A stretch of 64,000 nt of DNA from Chenopodium formosanum (GCA_024500155.1 CM044877.1:22152001-22216000); one strand, 5' to 3'. Positions 32,933 through 45,555 are shown, counted from the first letter of the stretch. Made by a program: numbers and translations. Notes: generated by a model not told the origin, from the sequence alone.

Positions 32933-33496
32933 GGCGAATATTTTGAAAATTATAATTTTAGAGATGCTTCGTAAGGTACTTTAAGTAATAGGTTGGAGAG
33001 GTTGTTGTGTTCTGATATTATGAATGAAGAACTATGCATAAATTTATAGACAAGGTGTTAGGACCACCTATTTTATATTTTACCATAGTCTACTACTAAC
33101 CTAAAATATATTATACCATAGTCTAGTACAACCCTATACCCTATGTTGTATTTTACTATCCTACACCAACAGAAAACAATTGTAAAAATATTATTTTCAA
33201 GAATAAAAAGTATGAATTGTCTTATCAAACACTACTACTCATATTTAACATATCTTCTCAATGAAAGATAACTTGTAAACTTTGAATTATAATTGGTAAA
33301 GTGTGAAATATTTTGTTTATTTAGGTAATGCGCATTGATTAGGAAAAGTTATATCTACTGATCATACTCTAGTACAGATGCATCTAAGAAATCAAATATC
33401 TACTGATCATACTCTAGGTGATATTAGGGACATGTTGTGGGTAGTGATTCTGATTTTAATACAAAACATTAAATATGTTGTTACTATGTGTTAAAA

Positions 33497-33535
<39 letters not shown>
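33497..33535. repeat. Poly(A) run
   Basis: An uninterrupted run of about 39 A with no recognisable retroposon body on its 5' side. It could be a simple-sequence expansion. Confidence 0.8.
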
Positions 33536-33537
<2 letters not shown>

Positions 33538-33769
33538 TGTGCACTAGTTGTAAATAATGATCTTGTATTGTGCAATATGGGATAAGAATTATACTCGTAA
33601 TTATTTAGTTGTCCGAAATTAGGAGACGGATTGATTAAGGAGTGCTATGATAGACAACTAAATTTATATAACCATGAGTCATTAAGGAGCAAGCGATTTC
33701 AAATCTAATTATTTGGAGATTTGGTATCTGGATTGGCCATGTAGTAGGTTGGGCGAGGCCCAAATGTTA

Positions 33770-34030
33770 AATCATCAAATGTCAGTTTGGACGGATACAA
33801 TTAGAAATAATTAGTTCATCCATTTGGTTTGGGCTTAGCCCAAACCGTTGTTTCACATTATAAGACCTAATGTCAATTTATTCAGTCCAAACTAATTAAA
33901 ATCATCATATATGAGTTTGGGCGAAAACGATAAGTAAAATTAGGTCGTCTCAGTTGGTTTGGGCTAAGCCCAATCCTTTGTTTCACAGTATAAGCTTTAA
34001 TGTCCAATTATTCATTCCAAACTCAGTAAC
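33770..34030. repeat. Tandem duplication, 130-bp unit, 2 copies
   Basis: Units at 33770-33899 and 33900-34030 share aatcatca, agtttgg(a/g)cg, ggtttgggct-agccca, ttgtttcaca-tataag and ttcattccaaact words. Each contains a near-perfect palindrome centred on tttgggctTagcccaaa, able to form a hairpin. Identity is moderate, so it is old. Confidence 0.7.
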
Positions 34031-34094
34031 AATTCAACTCATCAAGAATACAATACACATTTCGTTACATGATAATAGGTACCTCTGGCCGTAC

Positions 34095-35497
34095 TTATTT
34101 GAACCATGATACAACATCTCCCTTCCAAGGCCTCCTTCGCCTAGGCTTTAGGGATGAGTTCGTTTCTGGCAGTTCGATCTGCAGGTGTAGGAAGTAATAT
34201 TATCAGACTTAAACCTTTAATATGATAGCATGGAATACATTTGTCTATCAACTGCTATATTGTACCTTACAGCATGATTCAGGAGGTCCATTGGTATCCC
34301 TCGCGTCTAGAGGGTGGGTTTCACCATAAGCAACAGCCAACATCTGTCAAACGGAAACTGTAACTACGTAATGCGGAATAGATGTTCACTAATTATCAAA
34401 CAACAGATGAGAAACATACCCCAAGTTTGCCAAATTCACCAACATCGCTAATGCGATCATCTCTGGCTGCAAGACGTAAATCATGTTTGCCCCAAACAGT
34501 TATTCGAGGGAATATCCCCCACCGAAGGGGATCCCTGATAAGCCGATCCAGGTAAAAGACCTACGGTGACAATACAAAACCAACCAAGACAGCAAAACAG
34601 GAAAATATGTCAGGATAAGAAAGCACACATCCAAGACAGCAAACACCCAAGGCACAAAAAAAGAATACTATGCCAAGAACCATCACAGGAATGCTGTGCC
34701 AGGAAACAACACACCAAAATCATATGTTGAACAAAAAAAACGCGGGTTCAACATCAAACTCACGACTTTAAAATCAGTTAAGGATATTTTGATTAATGTA
34801 CTAACCACAATAAACAACAAGCAGCCACCGCTACCACCACCATTTCCTGTTGCATCCAAGCGCTTCGCAAATGAAGAGACAGAGGATAGAAATTTTGACA
34901 ACACTAAGTTGCACCAGTCATACTTATCACACTCATTTGCACAAGTCACAGCAGGCAGCAAATCGGAAGATAACAGTGGCGACTGTCCATATGAAGTGAA
35001 AGAATGAGAAATAGTGTCTTAAATTCAGCCTCCTCGTTCTCTTCCCAATTACCTTCAACCGTATCCATTATAGTGGAATTGACATGGATGCCCTTGACAA
35101 CATACGCACGGCCTTCGTATCTCCGGCATTTTGTTTCCCATGAATGGCCGTATCGACTAAGCAACTTCTCAACTTGCTCCTTCACATCTAGCCTCATATT
35201 TTTTTTCAAGGGAACACACTTGCCACCATTCGGGATGCCAAGTATCCAATAAACTTGATTCGCGGACAACTTAAACTCAGTCCCCTTGGGAGAAATCAGC
35301 ATCTTCCTAATGGGATCCACCCGACTCAGCAACCAGTATGCCAACTGCCTAGGCATATGCATCCTAGAAGCTAAATGAAGGCGGCCAGAAAACCCCATTT
35401 CAGACACCCACCTCTTCCTTCTCTCGTCAAACTTCTGACATATTCTTCCGAATGACTCCACACGGCAAGTCAAATTTGGTGTCTGGCAAACCAACAA
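34095..35497 (-). pseudogene. Ulp1-associated-type plant gene, C-terminal exons, frame broken
   Basis: The reading begins within or after 35497 and shows EMGFSGRLHLASR, QLAYWLLSRVD, NQVYWILGIPNGGKCVP and EEAEFKTLFLILSL. I associate this order with the N-terminal region of plant proteins that often carry an Ulp1-like peptidase and are spread by transposons. Near 34990-35005 the frame shifts and continues as CDKYDWCNLVLSKFL and GGCLLFIV to a donor at 34805. Further in-phase exons follow: 34560-34420 (VFYLDRLIRDPLRWGIFPRI), 34343-34266 and 34178-34095 (stop TAA). Introns obey GT-AG. No peptidase catalytic domain is present. Upstream exons between 35500 and 36800 are likely but not defined. The frameshift suggests a pseudogene unless it is a sequence error. 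Confidence 0.6.
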
Positions 35498-35499
35498 TT

Positions 35500-37454
35500 G
35501 ATAATTTTCAAACTACGCCATATTGTTTATGAGACTAGCTGTATAACTACATATGTTTCAGTAATTTAAATTTAATGACATATTGTAAAGGATCCATGCT
35601 GTGTTGTTATGTTTATGACAGAATTTCAAACCATTACAAAATAATCATAATTCAATTCACTAAAATAAAGAAAAGAATTACATAAAATTCCCCAAATCAG
35701 TTGCAAGGTCCCACAGTCAATCTGGTCATATTGTCTGGTTGGGTCTTCATCAAATACACTAAAAAGAATTTCAAAAGCAACAACAACAATTTGGGCAGAA
35801 GTATTATACTTTTTCCTAAGGTTTTGGGTCTTGAATTCCAAAAGTTTTAGTGAATTTTGAAATTCTTTGAACAAAATTAAGCATGAGGATTCAGTGCTTC
35901 TGTTTTTTTATTCAACATGATGTTTGAACAAGGTTGTATGAGTTGACTAACCTTTGTTCTACCTTAACACCCTTGGGGATTAAGTACTTCTATTTTTTTA
36001 TTCACTTGACCCCCCACAATGTCCTGTTTCCAGTTTGTAACAAACACAATTCAACCAATGTGAATCATTCTATTACGAGCATTAGTATCTTGTATGAAAA
36101 TATCATACCTTCTCTACTAAATTCTTTTTCGACCTTGCACAACCAGCCTACATTGGACACAACGGCTTAATCAGTACCAATTTGTTCATCACCACATACA
36201 TTACAAGATACAAACAGAAAGTAAATGTGAACTCATACCTTCAGCTCCAATTTCCTCTTCGACATTTACTCCGCAATATTTTGCCTAATTTACATGAAAA
36301 ACAACACTCTTCACTAAACACCTACCCGACGTCAAAAGGCCAATTCTGTTATAAAACGCAGAAAATTAGAGTATATGATAAATAAACGCAATTAAAGTAG
36401 CAATCAGTAGCAAACCCCTATTTTCCCTCTCATTTGCAAACAAACATAGATTGAAAGTGAACATGCAAACATTTCATAGTAAATCAGAAATTACACATAC
36501 CCACCAAATACAAATAAAACCCCTAATTTTCATCTCACTTATGCAAATCAAAAGCCAATTAAAATTGGAAAATTACTATTAAAAAAAATCCAACAAATAG
36601 GAGTAGTTCGAAATTTACACCTACTTTATAGCAAACAAATTGAAAACGCTAACAAATTAGATGAAACGCCAACACAACACGCACCTGCCAAAGAATTTAC
36701 GAAATTCCACCGCAATTTCCCCAGATCGACGAACAACAGCATTCGAGACCAAATCCACAACAATCGCTATTCAACCAGTAGATGAGAAATGCAAATTTTA
36801 AAACGATTCATTCCATGCATAAGGATTCAAGTTCCGGCTAGGTAAAAGAACAGGAAACAAACAAACAATGAGGGGAGTGAAAAGGCACCGACAAAGTAAG
36901 AAAGACGAGGACACGTGTCTCATAATTAGAGTCGGGTGTCTTGGGTTGCTGTAACAGCAAGTAACCATGGTTAAGCAAGGAAAAGTAACGTCCAACATAA
37001 CAGCAGTTTGGCATCAAATTCCCCTTGGACATTTTAACCCTTACTTTTGAATTTGAATTGACGATTCTGCCCTGTTATAAACGGCCCAAGTTTAGCATGG
37101 TTATTAACCTGGGCCGCCTCTTATTTATATAGTTTTTTTTAGTTTTTTTTTAATAAAATTCCTATTTTTTTTCCGGATCTAACGGGTCAACTTGTGAAGT
37201 GTGAGGGTTAATGACTTTGGCAAAACCTATATTTTTGGGTTTTGATGGGGTAAAATAAAATAATAATTTAGATGGGTAGTTTAAATCAAATTTATGCAAA
37301 AATAAAAATTTCCTAAAAATTAATGTGCTTTTCAACATATTAATTTTTTTATATTAAGAAACAAAGGTACACAAGTCTAATGATCATTCTATTGCACGAA
37401 AAGATCACTAGAATATAAAAGTCTCAATTTCTCAGCAAAATATAATAGATCAAA
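35500..37454. other. No gene defined; probable upstream part of the 34-35 kb gene
   Basis: AT-rich, intron-like sequence. Short ORFs on both strands lack domains. A first exon of the minus-strand gene ending at 34095 may lie here. Nothing else is supported. Confidence 0.35.
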
Positions 37455-38473
37455 GGAAATTTTGTCAAAATAAACCATTTATAACAACTATTTTGTTGGA
37501 AAAAAAACTTATAAAATTTTTTTAGCAAGGAGAAACCAGATTATAAAATATTTTTGTTGAACACAGCCTGTAATCACTCAATCAACCACTAATTTACACT
37601 AATTTCTTCTAATTAGTCATAACTTTTACTAAGTATTTAATAATTAAATTGAATTATAAATAATAAAAAAAACAAAACAAAACAAACCAAAAACCACCTT
37701 CACCACCACCGGTCAACCACTCTCTCCTTCTCCCCCTCCCATGGCAGCAACCCGCTCCCGGCCTCCACCATCTCCAGCCGCCGCCTAGAACCCCTCACCC
37801 GCGCCGAACCCACCCCTTCCCTTTCCTCTTCACCGGCCACCCTCCTCCGGAACCCAATTCACCATTCTTCTTATTACCCTTTCTCTCTCTCTCCTCTTCT
37901 TCCCCAATTCAACATTGTTAGACCGTTAAAATTATCCTCACGATTATCAGATTATGTTCGTCTCATTTTCTTTCTCATCCACTTCTTCCTATCTTCCTTT
38001 TGTTTTCGAATTTGGCGGCGCTTTTCTCCGGCAAATTTTCTCTCTCCTCCAGTTGGGGTGGTTTTCTGGTCTGTGGTTATGGCAGAAGGTGGTATTGATG
38101 GGTGGTTAATTTTCCGGAGGAGGGTGGTCGGCGAGGTTGAGGGGTTCTAGCCGACGGCTGGAGATAGATGGTGGAGGCTGGGAGGGGGTTGCTGCCATGG
38201 GAGGGGAAGAAGGAGAGGGTGGTTTTTTTTAAAAAAATTATAAATCAACTTACTTATTAAATACTTTTTTTTTTTTGAAGAATACTTATTAAATACTTAG
38301 TGAAAGTTATGAGTAATTAGAAGAATTAAAGGGAAATTAGTGGTTAATTGACTGATTAGAGATCTCAATTCAACAAAAATATTTTACAAACTGGAATCTC
38401 TTTGCAAAAAAATTTTATAAGGTTTTTTCCAACAAAATAGTGATTATAAATGATTTTTTCCGACAAAATTTCC
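37455..38473. mobile_element. Foldback MULE-type element with arms of about 400 bp
   Basis: The termini GGAAATTTTGTC and GACAAAATTTCC are the ends of a long inverted repeat. The left arm runs to about 37855 and the right arm starts at about 38110, leaving a spacer of about 250 bp. Arm similarity is visible throughout, including a GC-rich inner part (ctcccatggcagcaaccc; ctccaccatct). Possible 9-bp duplications tagatcaaa (37446-37454) and ttgattaaa (38474-38482) match at 7 of 9 positions, the length expected for Mutator-like elements. No transposase is present. The GC-rich inner arm is unlike the AT-rich surroundings and may be captured gene sequence. A transcript through it would form a long hairpin. 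Confidence 0.75.
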
Positions 38474-38807
38474 TTGATTAAAAGAAAAAAAAAATACATA
38501 AACCAAAGAAATACAATAGTAGTTGATAATATAAACAATTGAACATTCATTCCAAATTCATAATGGATTCAACTTTTCTAACTATTTCCATCAAATTGAC
38601 GATGGTATCTACTTTAGCTTCACCCACTACAATAACAACAAATCAACCAAATAAAAGAAAAAAAAAATTATTAACCCCCCAAATTAAAGTTCCCAATCGA
38701 TTAATGGGAAAAATTAAACAGAAATACTCACATAATAAAATCTATCTTTTCACACTTGGAAATTTAATGAAACTTATTTTGCAACTCTTAACTAATTAAC
38801 CCATTAA

Positions 38808-39179
38808 CTAATACTGATGAAACTTGTTGATCGTCTTAGAACCATGCTTATTACCATAATTATAATTATAATTATAATTAGAAGCATTATTTTGATGTTG
38901 TATATGCCTTAACCCTTTGCTAGTAGTATCCATGTTAATGTTGTTGCTCTTCATGCTACGTGAACGTATAAACTGATCAACTTCAGGCTGCAAATCAACC
39001 GAACTCGGGGCTTGAAACTCCGATTGTGTTCTCCTATGAGACGACCCGTTAAACGAGTCTCCGGCACTGCCTAGCAAGTGGTAGCTCCGCCTCGAGCCAT
39101 CGGAGAGGCATCGAAAACTATGTTGGTGTATGTTTTGCTTCTTGATTGCACGTACAAGAAATGGAATTAGTCCCTCCAT
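38808..39179 (-). CDS. Small plant-specific protein of unknown function, 123 aa
   Basis: The frame is open from 39218, but I choose the ATG at 39179 because MEGLIPFLVRAIKKQN is the usual N terminus of a small plant-specific family I recognise only as uncharacterised. A minus-strand TATATATA box lies near 39295-39303, about 120 bp upstream. The protein has a short hydrophobic start, a Ser/Arg-rich middle (SFRCLSDGSRRSYHLLG, SSHRRTQSEF) with possible phosphorylation sites, and an Asn/Tyr repeat (NYNYNYNYG) near the end. There is no intron, signal peptide or enzymatic motif. It ends at TAA 38808-38810. Confidence 0.65.
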   Translation of the reverse strand: MEGLIPFLVRAIKKQNIHQHSFRCLSDGSRRSYHLLGSAGDSFNGSSHRRTQSEFQAPSSVDLQPEVDQFIRSRSMKSNNINMDTTSKGLRHIQHQNNASNYNYNYNYGNKHGSKTINKFHQY

Positions 39180-39555
39180 GTATAATTTTTTTGGTATGAA
39201 CTCTTTTTTTATGAACAAATAAAGTTGAACTTAAAATTGGGTTTGTAAGAAATTGTTTGGATATTGTGTGAAATAAATGGATTAGTGTATGATGATATAT
39301 ATAGTGGAATAATGTCAAATAGATAGCTGTAAAGATTGAAAGAAAAATCAAAGAAATTGACATTTGAAAGAGGAAGTAATAGGATATTACTAGTTGGCCA
39401 AAGTTGAACATAGAAAGAGAACAAATAAATGATTAAAAATTGATAATAGTATGTTGGTTTTGGTGCACATGACGGGTTGAAGTTATCTTGATTTAAGGAA
39501 TTTTAGTGGGTAGCCACTAAATTAAACAATTTTGGCATGTTGTATTCGCTATAAG

Positions 39556-40649
39556 TAGAGCTGTCAGTTTCTGACCCGAACCGTTAAATCCGACTGTTTC
39601 GAACCGATCCGAAAAGGAACTGAACTGTTTAAAACCCGTTTTTTGGAAACCGAAAACTGACCCAACCCAATTTTTTCCAAACCGAAACTGAACTAAACCG
39701 AATTTGTGCAAACCATTACTAACCCGACCCGTTATCAAGCCAAACCGTTACAACCCGAAACTGAAAGCAACCCAAACCGATTACATTTAAACCCGATAGT
39801 AACCCGACCCGTTTTAAACCGAAAACCATTAAAACCCGATAAAAATCCGATAAACCTAAATCGTTCCAACCCGTAACCCGTTGTGACCGAACCGGTTATA
39901 ATCCGTAACCCGTTGTGACCGAACCGTTTACGACCCGTAGCCCGTTATGACCAAACCGTTTAAAACTCGTAACCCGTTATGACTGAGTCATTTACAACCT
40001 GTTACCCAATATGTTTATGATCTAATCTGTTTCAACCCACTACTCGATAAACCCAACTTATTTATGACTTGACTTGATTATAACATGACTCGTTCCTACC
40101 CATTATCTGACTAATTCGACTCGATAATCATCCGACTCAATTTTAACCCGATATGATTTTGATTAGGAACCCGTTTCAAATTAGGTAAACTCGTTTTCAA
40201 ACCAACCAAGTTCAATCTAAACCGATTATAACCGAAACAATAATGGTTGGACCCGATTTCACCCGATCTATTTTGAACCGAAACCCATTTTCGAACCGAC
40301 CCAGTTAAACCCAAACTGATTATGACCCGAACCACTTACGACCCGTCCTGATTAAGACCCGAACTGTTTTTAACCGAAACCCACATTAAATGGGCTAAAC
40401 CCATTTTCAAACCGACCCAGTTCAACCCTAATTAATTATGACCCGAACCGACTAGAACCCGACCCGATAAGGACCCGATCCGAATAGAAACTGCAATTAA
40501 AAAAACCAAACCGAACTGACCCGATAATTTTCAAAACCGACCCAAACCGACCCGCTTATTATTTCAATCCGTTATAAACCGACCCGTTATAACCCAAAAC
40601 TGATAAACCCAACCCAAACCCGAACTGTTTAACCGAATTGACACCCCTA
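39556..40649. mobile_element. Non-autonomous hAT-type element filled with AACCGACCC-like repeats
   Basis: A perfect 8-bp duplication GCTATAAG flanks it (39548-39555 and 40650-40657). The ends tagagctgtcagtt and, reverse-complemented, taggggtgtcaatt form the terminal inverted repeat, of a kind common in plant hAT elements. Almost the whole interior is made of degenerate short words (acccgacccgtt, aaccgaaac, cccgatta). There is no coding capacity. Dense short repeats next to hAT ends can act as transposase-binding subterminal repeats; here they fill the whole element. Confidence 0.85.
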
Positions 40650-40657
40650 GCTATAAG

Positions 40658-41316
40658 TTATATTGTAGGGTATCTTTTGGTGTAAAACCAGCAATTTGTG
40701 CACGGTTTTATTCGGTGAATAAGTCATATGGCGTTCGCCTTAATCATTGTCGTCTTCTAGTGGTCAAGTCTCATGTCTCAACATTAAAAATCTGTTAAAA
40801 ATGATTAAAATGGTAAATAAAAAACTAGTGACTACTTTATCTATTTTTAATTCATTGCAACATACAACGTTTTTTTTTTTTTTTTCTTTTAGAAAATTAA
40901 CTACTATTTTATTATTTATCTTTCACTTATTACTTGCACTAATTTTATACTTATGTCCGCTCCCTTATATTATATCACGGGAGAGGCACATATTGTGAGA
41001 TAAGGATAGAGAAAGAGAAAATTAAATAGAAAGAACATGCAATGAGACAAAGTCTCTATTTGCCCAATGAGTAAAATGTGCTTTATTAAAGATAGAAAAA
41101 AAAAAATACAAATGAATGATGGTGTATAAATTTTTTTCACTTACATGAGTGTTTGCAAGTGGGTTAAGGGATAGAGGTATGTTATTATATTAGGATAAGG
41201 AACAATCTTAAAGGGACATTCCAAAATAGAATATAGGGTAAACAAATAGGGACAAGGGAGTAAAGAGAAAGTGTGCTCAAACAGGAAAGTGTTTGCAAAC
41301 TTCCTAAATTGATACG

Positions 41317-41350
<34 letters not shown>

Positions 41351-41940
41351 TTTAAGTGTTTCATTTTGACTTTTGCACAATCAGGTACACTACTTTAACC
41401 AATGTTTATGATATATATGAGTACATAAGATTAAACATAGTCAATGAATCATGTATATAGGCACTTGTTATAATCGTCTCAATATACATTTTCCTAATAT
41501 AATCTTTTTATACTTGTGCTTAGTAATGTATACTCATTAAAAACTGAAAATATTTTTAGTCAAAGTTCCACATTAGCAAATATGCTAATCAAACTAGGGC
41601 ACTAATAAATCACATGCCAGCACCAATTGTTCCAGGTGTCCTAGATTAGAACGAGTTGGTAGAGGAGCTAGATAGTAATTGTTACAATATTTGGAGAACG
41701 GAAGTATTACTGACAATCTGGTACAAAAGGTCAAATGAGACAAACAAAAGAAACCAAAAGAGTAATACTTAGAATTAAAAAATATATATCTTAATATATA
41801 TTCAATGTCAAGCTTCATACAATGCAGTAACGAACGCTACATACATTTTTGGATATCAATAATAGAAGCTTAAAGGTGCAAGTCTTATTTATCCAATAAA
41901 ATCATGAAGTATAGATTCATATATCTAAGGTTTCCAATTA
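40658..41940. other. Intergenic, no gene seen
   Basis: AT-rich sequence with poly(T) near 40869-40886 and 41321-41349. No coding sequence is supported. It includes the far 3' side of the xylosidase gene. Confidence 0.4.
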
Positions 41941-41947
41941 TATACCA

Positions 41948-42045
41948 GCTTACCTTGTGGACTAGTGGTAAGAGAATGAAACCTCTAAAGTCTAGGTCTA
42001 GGGTTCAAGCATTGGTACCACCTCTCTTTCTCTCTTCTCTCTTTA
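41948..42045 (+). mobile_element. tRNA-derived SINE-like sequence
   Basis: The A-box-like ggactagtggtaagag (41959-41974) and B-box-like ggttcaagcat (42002-42012) have tRNA-like spacing of about 35 bp and are followed by a CT-rich tail (42019-42045). It lies about 90 bp beyond the xylosidase stop codon. It is probably a pol III-type retroposon head; it is not a functional tRNA, because the acceptor stem cannot be formed. Confidence 0.45.
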
Positions 42046-42135
42046 AGGTTTCCAATTATACTAATGTATTACTGTATGGATGATCAGATCTGAAAGGAAA
42101 ATTACTTTGAGCACATACTTGTAGCATTACATGCT

Positions 42136-45100
42136 TCATACCTGGTGATCCTTAATGCTTTCATCAGCGCGAAGAGTAAACTTATGGCTAAGCCTTTTCT
42201 CACTAGGAGCACCAATCACTAATTCGTGGCGTCCAGTAACCAGCTTCCTATCGCCTTGCTTATCCACAAGGCTGAAAGCTTCACACACATTTACTTTAAC
42301 TACAGCCAACTCTGTCTTCCCTGCTTTCACTTCAACTCTCGAGAATCCAACAAGCTGTATATTGGGTGCTCCCTCGATCTCACTCCATACAGGCGGCTTC
42401 CAAAACACGAGCACAACGTGCCCTCCATCCATCTTCCCTTCATTTTTCACCCCTACGGCAACAACATAGTCTAACTTCTTGCAGTTTACTTCTGATACAT
42501 CAATGATCATTTTGTCATCAGCCTGATTATCAGTTGGAAGAAGCAGTGTTTGGTTATTGGTGTTGTTAAAATTTTGTTCGTATGATCTTTTGACGGTTAT
42601 TTTTGAGGGGGCGTGTATTAGAAACTTGATGAAAGTAGTATAGCTGAGTCCATGGCCGAACTCATAGACAGTTTTCCCAGTGAAAAATCTGTATGTCCTA
42701 CCGGGAAGTTTTCTGGATCTGTCCCTCCTCATATTCATGTTTGTCATTGGAATTTGATCTACGTACTCTTTACGGTACCATGTCACAGGTGTCCTTCCAC
42801 CTACAGACATCAACCAACATTAGTACAGAATTAGTATTGCTTAGGCTTTATGCTTTTCACTAGGTGGAAAAAAATACTTGTAGCTTATTTATCTGAACTT
42901 ATTTAAACTCCTCGGAACTAGCATAACGTCATCTGAACTTTAAATAGTTGTGCATTGACCTTTGGTAACCTTTTTGGAAATTATTAGAACTACCTAAGCT
43001 TATTTTCGTGAAACATCTTTTTTGAGGTTATGCATAAAGCCTAAGATGAAGTTAGTTTTTCTTATAGTTATGAGTCATATCAGTAAAGAAAAGTTCAAAC
43101 TTACTTGGGTTATGATATCCAAACACTACTTGAGCAATGGCTTCACCTCCTTCTTGGCCTGGGTAGCCGACCCAGAGAATTGCTCGAATCTTTTTCAATT
43201 TGATTGCAAATGACACATCTATCGGACCAGCTGACATGATCACCAGAATAACCTTTCCTTTGGCTGCACTAGTGACCTTCTCTACTAGTGACTTCTGGTA
43301 GCCGGGCAATGTCAAGTTAACCCTGTCTAGTCCCTCTGCCTCAACCGACTGATCAAGCCCCACTACCAATACCACCACATCAGCAGTGGCAGCCACCTTA
43401 GCAGCAGCCTTTATAGAGCTTTTATCTTGACACTTCACATCTTGGCACCCTGATTTATAATAGACTCTCTTCACATATTTTTGAAACCCTTGTAGAGGAC
43501 TAGTGTACTTGCACGGTATACCAGCATAGTTACTTAACATGGTTTTAGTGGCGTTTGCATTAGGACCAATAACGGCCAATTTTCTTACATACTTTGAGGA
43601 TAATGGAAGTGTTGATCCCTTATTTTCTAGCAAGACTATCCCTTGTTTAGCAGCATCAAGAGCCAGTTTTTTGTGATCTTTCGTACATACATCAGACGGC
43701 CTTAGTTTTCCAAAAGGGTGCTTTCTAGGGTCCCCGTCAAAGAACCCAAGTCTCATGAGGACTATGTAATTATATATCAATGCCTGGTCTACAACTGATT
43801 CCTCCACTTTTCTCTCATTGACTGTTCTTACCGTGTACTTACGTAGAAAGTCTCCACAATTCATGTTAACTCCTGCATGATGATTATAGATATAGATCAT
43901 GACTCGCAAGTAGAGGTGGTTATTGGACAGGGTAGCCCAATGATAATAGGGTCAGGGCCAAGCTTATAGGGCTTTTAATGAACAGGGGGCCTTTATTGGG
44001 TAGGGTCAATATAGGGCCAACATGTTTTTCCAATTTAGTTGATAAAGAAAATACATAATGTAAAAATAATTATATAGATTAATTTGTATTCATATGTATA
44101 TAATAATGGCTTTGTCCAATATTTATTTTAATTGATATTTTGTAGGCCCGCCCATTATCGACCCGCGACCCGCATTGGCCCGACCCTATATTGACCCTAT
44201 AAAATGTGACCCTCTTTGACCCTGACCCGCAACCGACCTTCACCGACCCTGACCCGACCCGCCCAATAACCAGGTCTAGTCGCAAGAGTAAAAAATTATC
44301 TTAAGAGGGATCAAATAATCTTACCTGCTTTTAAGGCAAGGGCTACTGCATCCTCTGGTGAAGCTGTGTAATTAATCGACTCATAGAAGACTTGTATTGA
44401 ATCACAATCAGTGACAACATAACTGGTTAGACATCCAAGAAGAAGATGTCAAATTTTAGTGTCTTTGGAAAGATTCACATTTCAAATTTCATGTGAATGC
44501 AAGAAATAAGATAAATATACAAATCAATATATAAGCAAACAAGATATACAACATTACTTCATACGACTTTGAAACTGCATACATGTATCTTAAATTAAAC
44601 ATAGTAGGGAAAAAAGTGTACAAACCCATTTAAATTCCATTGCTCGCGAACTATTCCTTTTAGAAGATTGGGATCAGCACAAGTTGGAATTCCATTCACT
44701 CTGTTGTATGAGCACATCACACTACTAACACGCCCCTTCTCAACGCAACTCTTGAATGGGGGCTGATACGTATCCTCCAAGTCCTGCTTGCTAACCTACA
44801 AAAATTAACATACCAGATTCAGATGATTAGCTGATTGTTGTCAAATATAGTTAAAGTTTTGCTAGGAAATATTATACCTTTGCATCAAAGTGGAAGCGAT
44901 CAACACCTTTCCAATTATCAAGGTCATAAGCAGTATAATGCTTACAACAACTAGAAACCTTGAGCATGTTTCTATTACCAGAGATATCAACCTCTTGCAG
45001 ACCTCTGACATAGTTGACAGCATACTTGCTGACAACCAAAGGGTCTTCCCCTGGGGTCTCTTGCCCTCTACCCCACCTCGGGTCTCTGTATACATTCACA

Positions 45101-45555
45101 TTTGGGCTCCAATACGTGAGCCCGGCAAGACCTGCATTGTACATTGCTCGAGCTTCAGTTGACACAACTTGGCCCATCTTGTACCACAATGAAGCATTAA
45201 AGCTTGCAGCAGATAAAATAACTGCTGGAAAGCTTGTTGCACCAGGTATTGTTCCATTGAACCTTACACCAGGGCCAGTGTTAGAGACTCCATGCAGGGC
45301 CTCTGACCACCACTCGTAGGCTGGTACCCCTAGCCTAGGGATCCCCCTAGCCGAGTTTACTAGTTGTTGTGCCTTTTCATTCAAGGTAAGGCGAGAAACT
45401 AAGTCCTTAGCACGAACAGAATAAGGTAACGATTTGTCACAGAAAGATAATCTTTTTACATCAACTTCACGCTTGTTACAAGCATATTGTTGAGTAGTGT
45501 ATGGAGCTAGAAAAAATGTTAAGAAAACAAGTAAAAATCGAAGTAGATTCCTCAT
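42136..45555 (-). CDS. BXL: GH3 beta-D-xylosidase / alpha-L-arabinofuranosidase, 792 aa
   Basis: The enzyme releases xylose and/or arabinose from cell-wall xylan and arabinan in the apoplast. Five exons join in phase to 793 codons: 45555-44878, 44795-44626, 44422-44325, 43872-43105 and 42800-42136. The N terminus (MRNLLRFLLVFLTFFLA) is a signal peptide. The GH3 N domain has YEWWSEALHGV, YWSPNVNVYRDPRWGRG, CCKHYTAYDLDNW and VVTDCDSI with the nucleophile Asp at about residue 288. The C-terminal part has LAVIGPNAN, VEAEGLDR and WVGYPGQEGG, then FGHGLSYTTF and a fibronectin-like end. DTYQPPFKSCV and MRLGFFDGDP look most like the BXL3/BXL4 branch. Length is normal for the family and no key motif is missing. 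A possible donor (cag/gtatga) overlaps the stop, so an alternative C terminus is conceivable. Confidence 0.93.
43911..44278. mobile_element. Small hAT-type element in intron 3 of the xylosidase gene
   Basis: The termini tagaggtggttattgg and ccaataaccaggtcta form a 16-bp inverted repeat with two mismatches. The flanks ctcgcaag (43903-43910) and gtcgcaag (44279-44286) agree at 7 of 8 bases. The interior has gggtcaggg/gacccgacccgc words like the larger element at 39556. It lies wholly in the intron between exons 3 and 4 (43873-44324), 39 bp from the 3' splice site, without touching splice signals. Confidence 0.8.

Noticed and set aside
34696..35007. Plus ORF of 103 aa
   Set aside because: It is antisense to the exon with the YDW and GGCLLF motifs and has no domain of its own.
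41948..42045. A tRNA gene
   Set aside because: A and B boxes are present but there is no paired acceptor stem, and it has a CT-rich tail; better explained as a SINE head.
42155..42474. Plus ORFs opposite the xylosidase last exon
   Set aside because: Antisense shadows of a conserved GH3 coding exon.
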